NCBI RefSeq assembly: GCF_003589925.1
Contig: NZ_CP032382.1
Coordinates: 8,177,390 to 8,241,389 of the forward strand
Direction: 5' to 3'
DNA length: 64,000 nucleotides
DNA from: Chryseolinea soli
GTDB taxonomy: Bacteria > Bacteroidota > Bacteroidia > Cytophagales > Cyclobacteriaceae
Part shown: positions 37,552 to 46,993 of the stretch, in pieces
Layout: the number at the start of each line of letters is the position of its first letter
Numbering within the stretch: position 1 is the stretch's first letter
Notes under the pieces: model-generated
Database searches by the model: none
Told to the model about the DNA's origin: nothing
What the model saw: only the letters and a program-made list of their open reading frames with translations
Made by a program: the position numbers and the translations under genes

Positions 37552-37935
37552 ATGAAACGAAGAGACTTTGTCCTTTCCGCTATAGGCGGCATTGGTTTCA
37601 TTTCGATTCCAACAGCCTACTACTGCATGAGGGATGTCGAGTCCGGCAACCCGTTGAGCCAGCCTAGATCCCTTTCGCTTATTTGGGATGCAAAAGCCAT
37701 TCGCGAGATCGGAAACCAGTATCGCGTGTTTGTGCCAGAAGAAGAAAGCGCACAGTCGCTGATCAACTTGTTGCGTGCCGGATCGTCTGGCACCGAAGCG
37801 TCGATAGTTTCCCAATTGAACGAAACTATCACGCATGATTTTGAAACGGGAAACACGATCCTGATTGACGGATGGATCCTTTCCGTAACAGAAGTCCGTC
37901 AGTGCGCACTTGCCTCGGCGACGTTACAACCTTAA
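37552..37935 (+). CDS. Tat-signal small subunit of GMC-type dehydrogenase (gluconate 2-dehydrogenase subunit 3-like)
   Basis: This encodes 127 residues. It begins with a twin-arginine signal (MKRRDFVLSAIGG), followed by a short helical domain without cofactor motifs. Ten bases separate it from the GMC oxidoreductase gene. Small Tat-tagged subunits of this kind escort the large flavoprotein, which has no signal of its own, through the Tat system. The assignment rests mainly on the signal and the neighbour. Confidence 0.72.
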   Translation: MKRRDFVLSAIGGIGFISIPTAYYCMRDVESGNPLSQPRSLSLIWDAKAIREIGNQYRVFVPEEESAQSLINLLRAGSSGTEASIVSQLNETITHDFETGNTILIDGWILSVTEVRQCALASATLQP

Positions 37936-37945
37936 ATAAACCCCC

Positions 37946-39505
37946 ATGCACGTAGACGCTAGGATTATCCCGAACAACACCGTTATCGAAGGTGATGTGT
38001 GCATTGTAGGCGCCGGCGCTGCCGGAATCAGTATGGCACTGGATTGGATGAAAACATCGTATAAAGTAATTCTACTGGAAAGCGGTGGGTTCGAGTATGA
38101 CGACAAAGTCCAGGATCTATTAATAGGAAAAGGAACCGGGCAGCGATATTATCCCTTGCGGTCAAGCCGTCTCTCCCTCTTTGGTGGTACCACGGGCCAT
38201 TGGGCGGGGATGTGCTCGCCGTTTGATGAAATTGATTTCATGAAGCGGGAATGGGTGCCGGACAGTGGATGGCCGATAACACGAAAGGACCTGGACCCGT
38301 TCTATGCGAGGGCCAACGAAAAATTGAAACTCGGTCCTTATCGATATGACCTGGAGTACTGGAAAAAACAATGGCCAAGCCTTAAACCGTTTCCCCTTGA
38401 CGAAAAAACAGTCTGGCACAAAATGTGGCAGCTCAGCCCGGTCTGGGGACCAAACGGAGGTCTTGGAGAAGCCTATAAGGATGATATCACTAAAGCAAAG
38501 AATATCCATCTCTTTACCTACGCCACGGTGGTCAATGTGGTGGCCAATGAAAATGTCTCCAGCATTCGCGAAGTTCAGATCAAGAACCTGCAGGGAAAAA
38601 CGCATACGGTCAAGGCGAAACACTTTATTCTTGCCGGCGGAGCGATTCAAAATGCCCGGATCCTGTTGACCTCGAACACACAGGCGAAACAGGGGCTGGG
38701 AAATGATCATGACGTAGTAGGCCGGTACTTCATGGAGCATCTCGAGATCCAGACCGCCGAATTGTGGTTGTTTAAACCCTTCCGGACAGACTTGTTTAAC
38801 TTCGACGGGGAAAATAAAAGATTGTGGTGTGAACTGGCGATTGCAAAAGATGTTCAGATCAAAAACAAAATACTCAACGGAACAGCAGGATTAAGTCCGC
38901 TTGTCATCGCGAAGCACCAGCCCCCCCGCATCGACGTATGGCAGAATGAAGATCCGCGGAAGTCGATCGATAATTTACTCAACAGCCAGATCAACGCTGG
39001 GCGTGCTTCGCAGCGCGAAGAAGACGGCGCGATCCAGCGGGCGTATGAATTTCAAACCCGGATTGAACAGGCACCCAACCCCGACTCACGCATAACGATC
39101 GGTGCTGAAAAAGACGAACTCGGCGTACCCCGGGCAAATCTCCATTGGGCGTTGACCGAATTTGATAAAAGAAGCATCCGGAGTGTCAATCAATTGATTG
39201 GGCAGGAAATAGGCCGGGTGGGTTTGGGTCGTGTGCGGTTGAAAGAATTTTTGCGTGACGAACGTGACACGAGCTGGCCGGTAGGAACCAGCGGAGGTTG
39301 GCACCAAATGGGTACGACAAGAATGGGTACCGATCCTGCCAAAAGCGTTGTGGACAGCAATTGCCAGGTCCATGGAATCGATAACTTATATGTGGCCGGC
39401 ACCGGTTGCTATACCACTTCGGCCGCACCGAATCCTACGCTGACGCTTGTCGCGCTTTCCTTGCGCTTGTCGGATCATGTAAAAAACAAACTCGACATCG
39501 CCTAA
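37946..39505 (+). CDS. GMC family FAD-dependent oxidoreductase
   Basis: This encodes 519 residues with no signal peptide. FAD binding is shown by CIVGAGAAGISMALDWM with LLESGG near the N-terminus and FGGTTGHWAGMCSPFDE soon after. The C-terminal GMC half has GGWHQMGTTRMGTDP (catalytic His), DNLYVAGTGCY and PNPTLTLVAL (catalytic Asn). It would oxidise an alcohol or sugar and is probably periplasmic through its Tat-tagged small subunit encoded upstream. The electron acceptor (a cytochrome) is not encoded here. Confidence 0.93.
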   Translation: MHVDARIIPNNTVIEGDVCIVGAGAAGISMALDWMKTSYKVILLESGGFEYDDKVQDLLIGKGTGQRYYPLRSSRLSLFGGTTGHWAGMCSPFDEIDFMKREWVPDSGWPITRKDLDPFYARANEKLKLGPYRYDLEYWKKQWPSLKPFPLDEKTVWHKMWQLSPVWGPNGGLGEAYKDDITKAKNIHLFTYATVVNVVANENVSSIREVQIKNLQGKTHTVKAKHFILAGGAIQNARILLTSNTQAKQGLGNDHDVVGRYFMEHLEIQTAELWLFKPFRTDLFNFDGENKRLWCELAIAKDVQIKNKILNGTAGLSPLVIAKHQPPRIDVWQNEDPRKSIDNLLNSQINAGRASQREEDGAIQRAYEFQTRIEQAPNPDSRITIGAEKDELGVPRANLHWALTEFDKRSIRSVNQLIGQEIGRVGLGRVRLKEFLRDERDTSWPVGTSGGWHQMGTTRMGTDPAKSVVDSNCQVHGIDNLYVAGTGCYTTSAAPNPTLTLVALSLRLSDHVKNKLDIA

Positions 39506-39630
39506 CGTCATTCGCGGGTTCGCCGGAATAAGGTGAGCAAAAATCAGGGCCTGCATACAATTTTTTTCTTATTATTGCCGCAATCTACTAAGTACTGGCA
39601 CCGTTAGCCAAGCGGTCGTATGTGTCATCT

Positions 39631-42600
39631 ATGAAATCTAATCGCCATTCTATTTACCTAGTGTCGCTTGTCATCGCCCTTTTTATTCACATTAGGTTTT
39701 CCTTTGCCCAGCAAAATCCTTTTCGCCATGCGGCTCAGCCCAATGCCATGGCGGTGAATTTTCCAAAAAATAGCAGTGTCTTGTTTACAGCAAATGGCGG
39801 CCAGTTTGCGCCGTCGGTGTTGTATAAATCGCGGTCGGGCCGGGCCAACGTTTACATCAAAAAGAACGGGGTCGATTTTGCTGTCGGTCGCGTCAAAGAT
39901 GTGCCGCTGCCTACCGATCAATTGGTGCGTAAGCACTATCTTCCTGAGTACGACTACACGCTATGGAGCCTTTCCTTTTTAAATGTCAATGCGGATGTAA
40001 GTCACGGAGCAAGCGAGCCTATGGAAGGTAAAGAGCGCTACTATGTTGGCAATAAAAACGCCGAAGCCGTTACATCCAAGTCCGTAACCTTGCACAACCT
40101 CTATGACAACGTAGACGTCCGTTATTATGGCGAAGGGCAAAACTTAAAATACGATGTCATCTTAAAACCGAACTTCAACGCAGCTGGCATAAGTCTCCAG
40201 TACACCGGCGTAAAGTCCATTGCCATCAACGACAAACAGCAGCTTGTGGTAACCACTGCCATAGGCGATTTTGTGGAAGACAAACCGTATGCATATCAGT
40301 TGGTGAGCGGTGTAAAAAAGGAAGTCGATGTGTCGTTTGTTATCAAAAACAAAGCGAAAGCGATATTCGGTTTCTCCATTCGCGGCAGCTACGATCCCTC
40401 CGTCGACCTGATCATCGATCCACTGCTGTTCTGGTCGACATTCAATGGAGGCCTTAGCGATGATTTCATCTACGGCATGGCCACCGACGACAACGGCAAC
40501 GTGATTGTTACCGGATGGACCACCTCTCAAAGCTTTCCAACTACAACCGGCGCGTACGACGGTACATTTAACGGTGGTGCGTACGATGTGTTCGTCACGA
40601 AATACAGCCCCGACGGCGTTAAGTTGTGGTCTACTTTCCTGGGCGGCAGCGGCACGGATACAGGCTATGGTATAACTACCGATTCGAACAACAACATTAT
40701 CCTTACGGGGCAAACCGAAAGCGTCAACTTTCCCACTACTCCGGGGGCATTTCAGCCGGCAGTCGCGGGAGGTCTGGATGTGTTTCTGACTAAGCTCGAT
40801 GAGAATGGTGGCATGCTATGGTCTACTTTCTTTGGTGGTTCATTGCCCGAGACGGGGGAATGTGTAACGATAGCCGCCAACGATGAAATTATATTGAGCG
40901 GCCACACGCGAAGCTTCGACTTTCCCGTAACGAACGATGCCTATCAGCAGGTGATCGGAGGCAACGTTACCAACCTAGACGTGTTTGTGGCATCGTTCGA
41001 CGCAACCGGAAACCGCCGCTGGTGTACTTATCTCGGCGGCAGCGGCGACGACATGGGAGAGGCCGTGGCCATCGACAAGTTGGGTAACATCGTGGTGGCC
41101 GGCGAAACCCTCAGCACCGACTTCCCGATAAAGAATGCCTTTCAAAACACCAATGCCGGATCGTACGACATTTTGGCTGCCAAGTTATCGCCCGACGGAA
41201 AAAATATTTTATGGAGTACCTACTATGGTGGCAACACCTATGATATTTGTGCCGAATCCGTAGGCATCGATTCGCAGAACAATGTTGTGATAGCAGGCCA
41301 TAGCAGTTTCCAAGGCTTTCCGGTCACCCTTCCCGTCACGTTTATCCAATACCCGACAGAGCTTACGGGCAACGACATGTTTATCCTGAAACTTGGCTCT
41401 GACGGCAACCGCATTTGGTCGACAATTTACGGCGGTCGACACGGCGGCAACAGCGGATGTTGGGCGTTGACCATTTCATCGTGCGACAAAATTTGGTTGG
41501 CCTTTACCAGCCTGCATGACCCATGGGTGGTTGAGCCGCTCACACCCAATGCCTTTCCTACTGTTACGCAAGCCGACTTTAAGTCACACGTGATGGTAGT
41601 AGCACTCACCCCCGATGGCTTGCTTGATTTTGCTTCTTATTTCGGTGGTTCCCAAAACGACGAAGCGTGGGGCATCGTAAGCGACCGTGCCGGCAACATT
41701 GTTGTGGCTGGCAATACCGTCAGTGCTGACTTTACCGTGCACAATGCCGCGCAACAATATTATTTCGACTTGCACGATGGCTTCGTTTTCAAATTTAAAC
41801 CCGACGATTCGTCGTTCATCGATTTTACCCTGAACAACACGGGCTGCAGCCTTCTGGCCAACGCCGAATACACTCCTATGCCCGGCGACGTTGTCACCTG
41901 GCACTGGGGCGATGGCCAAACAACCACCGGTGACGCTGCCTCAACACACGCCTACACCACGCCTGGCACCTATACGGTTTCGCTCGACGTACAAAATTCT
42001 GCTTGCCGTGGTGGTGTCAACACAAAGACGATCGAAGTAAGCCCACCACCCAGTGCACAGTTTACATGGAACAGCACGTGTTCCAAAGAAGTAGCGTTTA
42101 CCTTTACCGGCACAGCCACCACCGTGAAATGGCAATTCGATAGTGATGATCCGCAGACGACGAATACGACAAATCCCATACACACCTTTCCTGGTGTGGG
42201 CCCATTTTTGGTTACGCTTACCGCTATTAGCGGCCAATGCTCAGACAGCGCTTCCCAAACGGTAAACGTCACGGTATCACCTGAGGTAAATTTGCCAAGT
42301 CAAATCGATCTATGTGAAGGTCAATCGTATTTGCTTAACGCCGCGTCGCCCGACAACGGGACAACTTACCGCTGGAACGACGGGGCCACGAGCCCAGTCT
42401 TTCTGGTTACGGTCGCCGGTACTTATTCTGTTACACTTACCAATTCTTGCGGCACCACCAACGCCGTTGTCAATGCGATATTAGCCCAGAAGCCAGTCGT
42501 GGACCTTGGGACTGATTTCACCCTTTGCAACGGTTCCAGCAAGGAGCTTGTCGCCACCTATCCCGGGGCAGGCTACCAGTGGAACGACGGATCAACATCG

Positions 42601-42936
42601 TCTACGTATCTGGTAGTGACGGCAGGTAGTTATGCTGTGACGGTAAGCAATGCCTGTGGCAGCGCCATCGATTCTGTTGTAGCCTACAATTGCGTCGTAG
42701 AAATTCCTAACGTTATCACGCCAAATGGCGACGGAAAGAACGACACCTTTGTGGTTAGTGGCCTCCACATGCAAGAAATACACCTTCGAATCGTCAACCG
42801 TTGGGGCGAACCGATCTATATCGCTGACGACTACAAAAACGACTGGTCTGCCGACGGGCTCACATCAGGCGTATACTACTACACCGTTGCTCAAGCCGAT
42901 GCAGTATATCAAGGATGGGTTGAGGTCGTGAAGTAA
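39631..42936 (+). CDS. Large secreted SBBP/PKD protein with T9SS type B (gliding motility-associated) C-terminal domain
   Basis: This encodes 1101 residues from the ATG at 39631 (MKSNRHSIYLVS). After the signal peptide comes a beta-rich DUF7948-like domain (about residues 45-255), then SBBP repeats (FWSTFNGGLSDD; LWSTFLGGSGTDTG; and so on, about residues 260-700). PKD domains with WHWGDGQTTTGD and VKWQFDSDDPQ follow, then two RWNDGAT-type domains. It ends in the CHU_C/T9SS type B domain (NVITPNGDGKNDTFV; VNRWGEPIY; GVYYYTV). It is a surface or matrix protein, probably adhesive. Single gene. Confidence 0.93.
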   Translation: MKSNRHSIYLVSLVIALFIHIRFSFAQQNPFRHAAQPNAMAVNFPKNSSVLFTANGGQFAPSVLYKSRSGRANVYIKKNGVDFAVGRVKDVPLPTDQLVRKHYLPEYDYTLWSLSFLNVNADVSHGASEPMEGKERYYVGNKNAEAVTSKSVTLHNLYDNVDVRYYGEGQNLKYDVILKPNFNAAGISLQYTGVKSIAINDKQQLVVTTAIGDFVEDKPYAYQLVSGVKKEVDVSFVIKNKAKAIFGFSIRGSYDPSVDLIIDPLLFWSTFNGGLSDDFIYGMATDDNGNVIVTGWTTSQSFPTTTGAYDGTFNGGAYDVFVTKYSPDGVKLWSTFLGGSGTDTGYGITTDSNNNIILTGQTESVNFPTTPGAFQPAVAGGLDVFLTKLDENGGMLWSTFFGGSLPETGECVTIAANDEIILSGHTRSFDFPVTNDAYQQVIGGNVTNLDVFVASFDATGNRRWCTYLGGSGDDMGEAVAIDKLGNIVVAGETLSTDFPIKNAFQNTNAGSYDILAAKLSPDGKNILWSTYYGGNTYDICAESVGIDSQNNVVIAGHSSFQGFPVTLPVTFIQYPTELTGNDMFILKLGSDGNRIWSTIYGGRHGGNSGCWALTISSCDKIWLAFTSLHDPWVVEPLTPNAFPTVTQADFKSHVMVVALTPDGLLDFASYFGGSQNDEAWGIVSDRAGNIVVAGNTVSADFTVHNAAQQYYFDLHDGFVFKFKPDDSSFIDFTLNNTGCSLLANAEYTPMPGDVVTWHWGDGQTTTGDAASTHAYTTPGTYTVSLDVQNSACRGGVNTKTIEVSPPPSAQFTWNSTCSKEVAFTFTGTATTVKWQFDSDDPQTTNTTNPIHTFPGVGPFLVTLTAISGQCSDSASQTVNVTVSPEVNLPSQIDLCEGQSYLLNAASPDNGTTYRWNDGATSPVFLVTVAGTYSVTLTNSCGTTNAVVNAILAQKPVVDLGTDFTLCNGSSKELVATYPGAGYQWNDGSTSSTYLVVTAGSYAVTVSNACGSAIDSVVAYNCVVEIPNVITPNGDGKNDTFVVSGLHMQEIHLRIVNRWGEPIYIADDYKNDWSADGLTSGVYYYTVAQADAVYQGWVEVVK

Positions 42937-43116
42937 CGAACTCATAAGTTGGCGATCATCCCATCGCCCATTCAAAAAGATCTCAGCACCCTATCGGGTA
43001 CGTTAGCCGTTATCGAAAAGTTAATTCTTAACAAAATATCCCCCGCGTCTTAGGAGCGCAAACGTGTGAACTTGCCGTAAGTCAAAATCTATCTTCATCC
43101 TGAGATCGGAAGGGAG

Positions 43117-43145
43117 TTGGTTTTTGCAATATTTTTTTATCTTCG
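43117..43145 (+). promoter_or_regulatory. Candidate promoter of the TonB receptor operon
   Basis: TTGG at 43117-43120 and TATCTTCG at 43138-43145 (one base off TAnnTTTG) are 17 bases apart, a normal Bacteroidota spacing. They lie 36 bases before the ATG. No clear iron-regulator box is visible. Confidence 0.4.
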
Positions 43146-43180
43146 CGGCTGTTTATTTGTAATTAATCTAAATAAGAATA

Positions 43181-45562
43181 ATGAAATTCTTGTCTGAATT
43201 CCGCGAAATCAGCCGTTTTACGCCCTTTTGTTTAATTCTATCGCTTTTATGGTTCGCCGAAGGCACTGCTTTGGCCGGAAACCCAGACGAGAAAAAAGCC
43301 AATCTCACGGGCATTGTCGTTACCAGTGACGGCCTGCCAGCGCCCGGGGTGTCGGTCTATATTCAGGAACTTAAAAAAGGTACCCTGACCAGCACCAATG
43401 GCGAGTTCAGCTTCAACAACGTTCCCGCCGGCGAATATCACCTGGAGGTGTCCATGCTGGGTTTCGAAAAGGCAACGCATGCGGTATCGGTCGGTCCGGC
43501 CGGGGCCGCTCACATTAAAATAGAACTCCAGGAAAATTCCATGACCTTGGATGAAGTGACCGTTGTCGGGGGTGGAAACCGGTTTGCCCGGAAAGAAAGC
43601 GATGATATTTCCAAAATGCCACTGGGCAACATGGAGAACCCACAGGTATACACGGTGGTGAGCAAAGAGCTGATGAAAGAACAAGTGGTGACCGACTATA
43701 ACAGCGCGTTCAAAAATGTTCCGGGAGCGGGTATCTCCGAAGTCAGGAACCAGGGAAGATCAAGCAACATTTCGAGGGGTTTTTCCACGCCACAGCTGGT
43801 GCGCAACGGCGTGGGAAGCTTTACCTATGCCACCGTTGACCCTGCCAACCTGGAACGTATCGAAGTGATCAAAGGCCCTTCGGCAACTTTGTTTGGAAGC
43901 ACGTTATCTTCCTTCGGCGGGCTCTTCAATCGCGTGACCAAAAAACCCTTCGACACCTTTAAAGGTGAAGTATCGTATTCGGCGGCCAGTTGGGATCTGA
44001 ATCGCCTGGCCTTTGATGTGAATACACCGCTGACTGAAGACAAGACAGCCTTGCTGCGGATCAACACCTCTCTTCACAGCGAACGAAGCTTTCAGGATGC
44101 GGGCTTCAGCCGGAATTTTATGATTGCCCCCAGTTTTTCGTACAAGGCCAGCGACCGGCTCACGTTGATGCTCGATGCCGAGATCAGCTACTACAAGGCC
44201 ACCTCCCCTATGCGTGTAGCACCTTATACCAAGGGCACCGCGCATGAGGTACGCGAGTTGGGCATACCCTACAAGTTATCCTTTGCCAACAATACCATTA
44301 ACTATACCACACAACAGTATAATATTTACGGCCAGGCCAAATACAAAATTTCCGACAGCTGGACATCACAAACCCTGTTCTCGCGTACGCGCTCGTCGTC
44401 GGATGGATATGTGGTGGGCTTGACCATCTTAACCGACAGCACCCTGAGACAAACCGTAACGAGCCAGGAGTATCCTTACTATGGAACCGATATCCAGCAG
44501 AACTTTATCGGTGATTTTAAAATTGCAGGCATGCGAAACCGTATTGTAGCCGGTGTTGATTATTACAGTTTACGCTCCACCCGCAACGACGCCTCCGTTA
44601 ACATGGCCCCCGTAAATTTCAAAAAGCCGGGTGCCGCGTACAACAATTTCACACTGGACAAAGTAAAACCCTTATTCGCCACGGCCAAATTTTCCAACTT
44701 TGTGAACGTCAACGAAAACACCTACAGCGCCTATGTCTCCAATGTGTTGAACATCACGGACAGGCTGCTCGCCATGGCCAGTTTGCGAATCGATCGCTAC
44801 ATGAATAAAGGGTCCTACTATCCCAGTCAGGATTCCACCGCCGGCAACTATAATCAAACCGCATTGTCGCCAAAGTTTGGCGCCGTGTATCAGTTGGTAA
44901 AAGACAAGGTGTCGGTATTTGGTAACTATATGAATGGCTTCAGCAATGTCAGCGGCTCCGATTATTCCGGGACCACGTTCAAGCCAAACTGGGCCAACCA
45001 ACTCGAAGGCGGTGTGAAACTGGACTGGACGATCGTTGCGGCCACGCTCAGTTATTACAATATCGCCGTCACCAACGTGACACGCGACGATCCGGATCAT
45101 CCTAATTTTTCGCTGCAAGATGGGACACAGGTGAGTCGTGGGTTCGAGGCTGAAGTCATTGCCAGCCCGGTTCACGGATTGAATATCGTGGCCGGCTACG
45201 TTTATAACGACAGCCGCTACACCCGGAGTAACCCATCCGTTGAAGGACTCCGTCCCACCACCGCGGGTCCTCCCCGCATGGCCAACTTGTGGGTGAGCTA
45301 TCGCTTCGTTAATGGAAGCGCTCAGGGACTGGGCATTGGCTTTGGTGGTATTTATGGAGGCGAATCTTATCAAAGCAATACGGAGACGTTCGCATTCACC
45401 GTGCCTTCCTATACGGTACTCGATGCTTCCGTATTTTATGATCAGCCCCGGTACAGGCTTGGCCTTAAAGTAGACAACCTGACCAACGAGAAATACTGGT
45501 CCTACCGGCTCGCGGCACAGAACCCCACCCGCGTCACCGGGAACATAACCTTCAAATTTTAA
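43181..45562 (+). CDS. TonB-dependent siderophore receptor with carboxypeptidase-regulatory-like N-terminus
   Basis: This encodes 793 residues with a signal peptide ending around residue 32 (TALAG). A carboxypeptidase regulatory-like domain follows (LTGIVVTSDGLPAPGVSVYI to VSMLGFEKA, about residues 42-105). The plug domain (VVTDYNSAFKNVPGAG; GFSTPQLVRNG; IEVIKGPSATLFG) and a 22-strand barrel ending in NITFKF with terminal Phe complete it. The siderophore-receptor type is suggested by the plug sequence and the PepSY partner downstream. Substrate: ferric chelate, exact one unknown. Confidence 0.93.
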   Translation: MKFLSEFREISRFTPFCLILSLLWFAEGTALAGNPDEKKANLTGIVVTSDGLPAPGVSVYIQELKKGTLTSTNGEFSFNNVPAGEYHLEVSMLGFEKATHAVSVGPAGAAHIKIELQENSMTLDEVTVVGGGNRFARKESDDISKMPLGNMENPQVYTVVSKELMKEQVVTDYNSAFKNVPGAGISEVRNQGRSSNISRGFSTPQLVRNGVGSFTYATVDPANLERIEVIKGPSATLFGSTLSSFGGLFNRVTKKPFDTFKGEVSYSAASWDLNRLAFDVNTPLTEDKTALLRINTSLHSERSFQDAGFSRNFMIAPSFSYKASDRLTLMLDAEISYYKATSPMRVAPYTKGTAHEVRELGIPYKLSFANNTINYTTQQYNIYGQAKYKISDSWTSQTLFSRTRSSSDGYVVGLTILTDSTLRQTVTSQEYPYYGTDIQQNFIGDFKIAGMRNRIVAGVDYYSLRSTRNDASVNMAPVNFKKPGAAYNNFTLDKVKPLFATAKFSNFVNVNENTYSAYVSNVLNITDRLLAMASLRIDRYMNKGSYYPSQDSTAGNYNQTALSPKFGAVYQLVKDKVSVFGNYMNGFSNVSGSDYSGTTFKPNWANQLEGGVKLDWTIVAATLSYYNIAVTNVTRDDPDHPNFSLQDGTQVSRGFEAEVIASPVHGLNIVAGYVYNDSRYTRSNPSVEGLRPTTAGPPRMANLWVSYRFVNGSAQGLGIGFGGIYGGESYQSNTETFAFTVPSYTVLDASVFYDQPRYRLGLKVDNLTNEKYWSYRLAAQNPTRVTGNITFKF

Positions 45563-45580
45563 TCTACACTCCACCAGGTC

Positions 45581-46615
45581 ATGACTTTTCGCAAAGCCAT
45601 ACAACGCATCCATCTTTGGTTAGGCTTCACTTCCGGTGCGCTCTTAATTGCCGTAACGTTAACGGGATGCATACTGGCATTCGAAGATGAGCTTCGTTAT
45701 GCAACACAACACGAACTGCTGTATGTAGAGGCGGAAAATAAGCCACCGCTAAACGTCGATCAACTCCAAACCGCGTTGCGGGCGTATGATCCCAAGTTAA
45801 AGTTGAATCAGATCCGGTTTTATGGCGATCCTGAAAAGGCAACGCAATGCTATACACGCGATAAAAAGATCATAGCCGTTAATCCCTACAACGGAAAAAT
45901 TCTGGGTGTGCGCGACAATTCGAAAGACTGGCTTTCCGTCATCCTGTCTTTTCATCGCACGCTGCTGTTGGGCAAAACCGGGGAGGCCATTATCCTGTGT
46001 AATGTCTGTATCTTCTTGGCCATGCTGCTTTCGGGAATTGTGCTGTGGATGCCGCCACTCCTGAAACAATGGAAGCACAATCTTTCCCTGAAGCGTAACC
46101 TTCCGCCCAAGCGCAGAAATTATGAGTGGCATCGCATGCTTGGACTCTACGCCTGGCTCCCCTTGTTTTTGATTGCCATCACCGGGATCAGCATGGCTTC
46201 CGGTGGCGAAAAAAAACAGAAATTAAAATCATCTTTTGCATCTAACCCAACCGCCGGGAACATTTACGATCAGGTGGCCAGCCAGGTGCATCACCAGGAG
46301 CCCATCGATGTGCTGCGGGTAACGTTTCCCCAGGACAGCAGCGATGTTATTACCATCAGTGTTCGCTACGAAACCCGCGGTTTCAGAAAGCAGAGCAATT
46401 TTAACTTCGATCAATATTCCGGCAAGCTGCTGAAAACAGAGTTGTATCAGGAGAAGTCTTTTGGGCAGCGATTTTTCGGATCAAATTATGAAATTCATAC
46501 GGGCCGGATATTCGGCATCCCGGGAAAGATCGTCATGTTCCTTGCCAGCCTGATCGCGCTAAGCCTGCCCATAACCGGATTTCTGATCTGGAAAGGAAAA
46601 AGGATCAAAGCTTAG
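45581..46615 (+). CDS. PepSY-associated transmembrane protein (iron-uptake reductase-like)
   Basis: This encodes 344 residues. Four membrane helices: WLGFTSGALLIAVTLTGCIL after the RIHLWLG motif, ILCNVCIFLAMLLSGIVLW, GLYAWLPLFLIAITG and IVMFLASLIALSLPITG. A PepSY-like soluble part (about residues 35-120) and EWHRMLG (His) occur between them. Such proteins follow TonB siderophore receptors and are thought to reduce iron-chelates at the inner membrane. The gap to the receptor gene is only 18 bases, so they form one operon. Confidence 0.92.
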   Translation: MTFRKAIQRIHLWLGFTSGALLIAVTLTGCILAFEDELRYATQHELLYVEAENKPPLNVDQLQTALRAYDPKLKLNQIRFYGDPEKATQCYTRDKKIIAVNPYNGKILGVRDNSKDWLSVILSFHRTLLLGKTGEAIILCNVCIFLAMLLSGIVLWMPPLLKQWKHNLSLKRNLPPKRRNYEWHRMLGLYAWLPLFLIAITGISMASGGEKKQKLKSSFASNPTAGNIYDQVASQVHHQEPIDVLRVTFPQDSSDVITISVRYETRGFRKQSNFNFDQYSGKLLKTELYQEKSFGQRFFGSNYEIHTGRIFGIPGKIVMFLASLIALSLPITGFLIWKGKRIKA

Positions 46616-46699
46616 CGCGTGCTTTCGCTAATCCTTGACAAATCCAATGGGCAAATGGCGAACTTTGCCTAATTTTCGGAGTATCATTTACTCTCAAGC

Positions 46700-46951
46700 A
46701 TGTTTAACGGGCCCGATTTTCCAAAATCTCTTGACGAAGAAGTTTTTAGTCTTTGGCTGGAAAATGGCCGGCTGAGCAGGATCCGTTATAATTATTTGCT
46801 GGTCATTTGGGACCAGTACGATTCCCAGTTTCGACCTATCTACGCGGAGCACCGCGATGAGATCGGTGAGTATGAGCCTTATCGATCCTCGACCGGCCGG
46901 GAATCGCTGGTCGCTGCATATGACCTGTATTCAGAATCAAGAGTTTTCTAG
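46700..46951 (+). CDS. Hypothetical small protein, 83 residues
   Basis: This is an acidic, soluble protein rich in Trp, Tyr and Glu (EEVFSLWLENGRLSRIRYNYLLVIWDQYDSQ). There is no signal peptide, membrane helix or recognised motif. It starts 84 bases after the PepSY gene and ends just before a hairpin. Function unknown. Confidence 0.55.
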   Translation: MFNGPDFPKSLDEEVFSLWLENGRLSRIRYNYLLVIWDQYDSQFRPIYAEHRDEIGEYEPYRSSTGRESLVAAYDLYSESRVF

Positions 46952-46960
46952 GATGTTCAC

Positions 46961-46986
46961 GAGGGGTACCCCATTCGGGTACCCTC
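46961..46986. terminator. Hairpin between convergent genes
   Basis: GAGGGTACCC-like left arm (46961-46971, with one extra G) pairs with GGGTACCCTC (46977-46986). It stands between the ends of the 83-residue gene and the leftward permease gene. There is no T-run, so it may be a weak or bidirectional terminator. Confidence 0.5.
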
Positions 46987-46993
46987 GGGGTTG

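Noticed and set aside
39601..39631. tRNA-like string GTTAGCCAAGCGGTC resembling a D-arm
   Set aside because: No acceptor, anticodon or T-arm pairing follows; it lies directly before a coding start.
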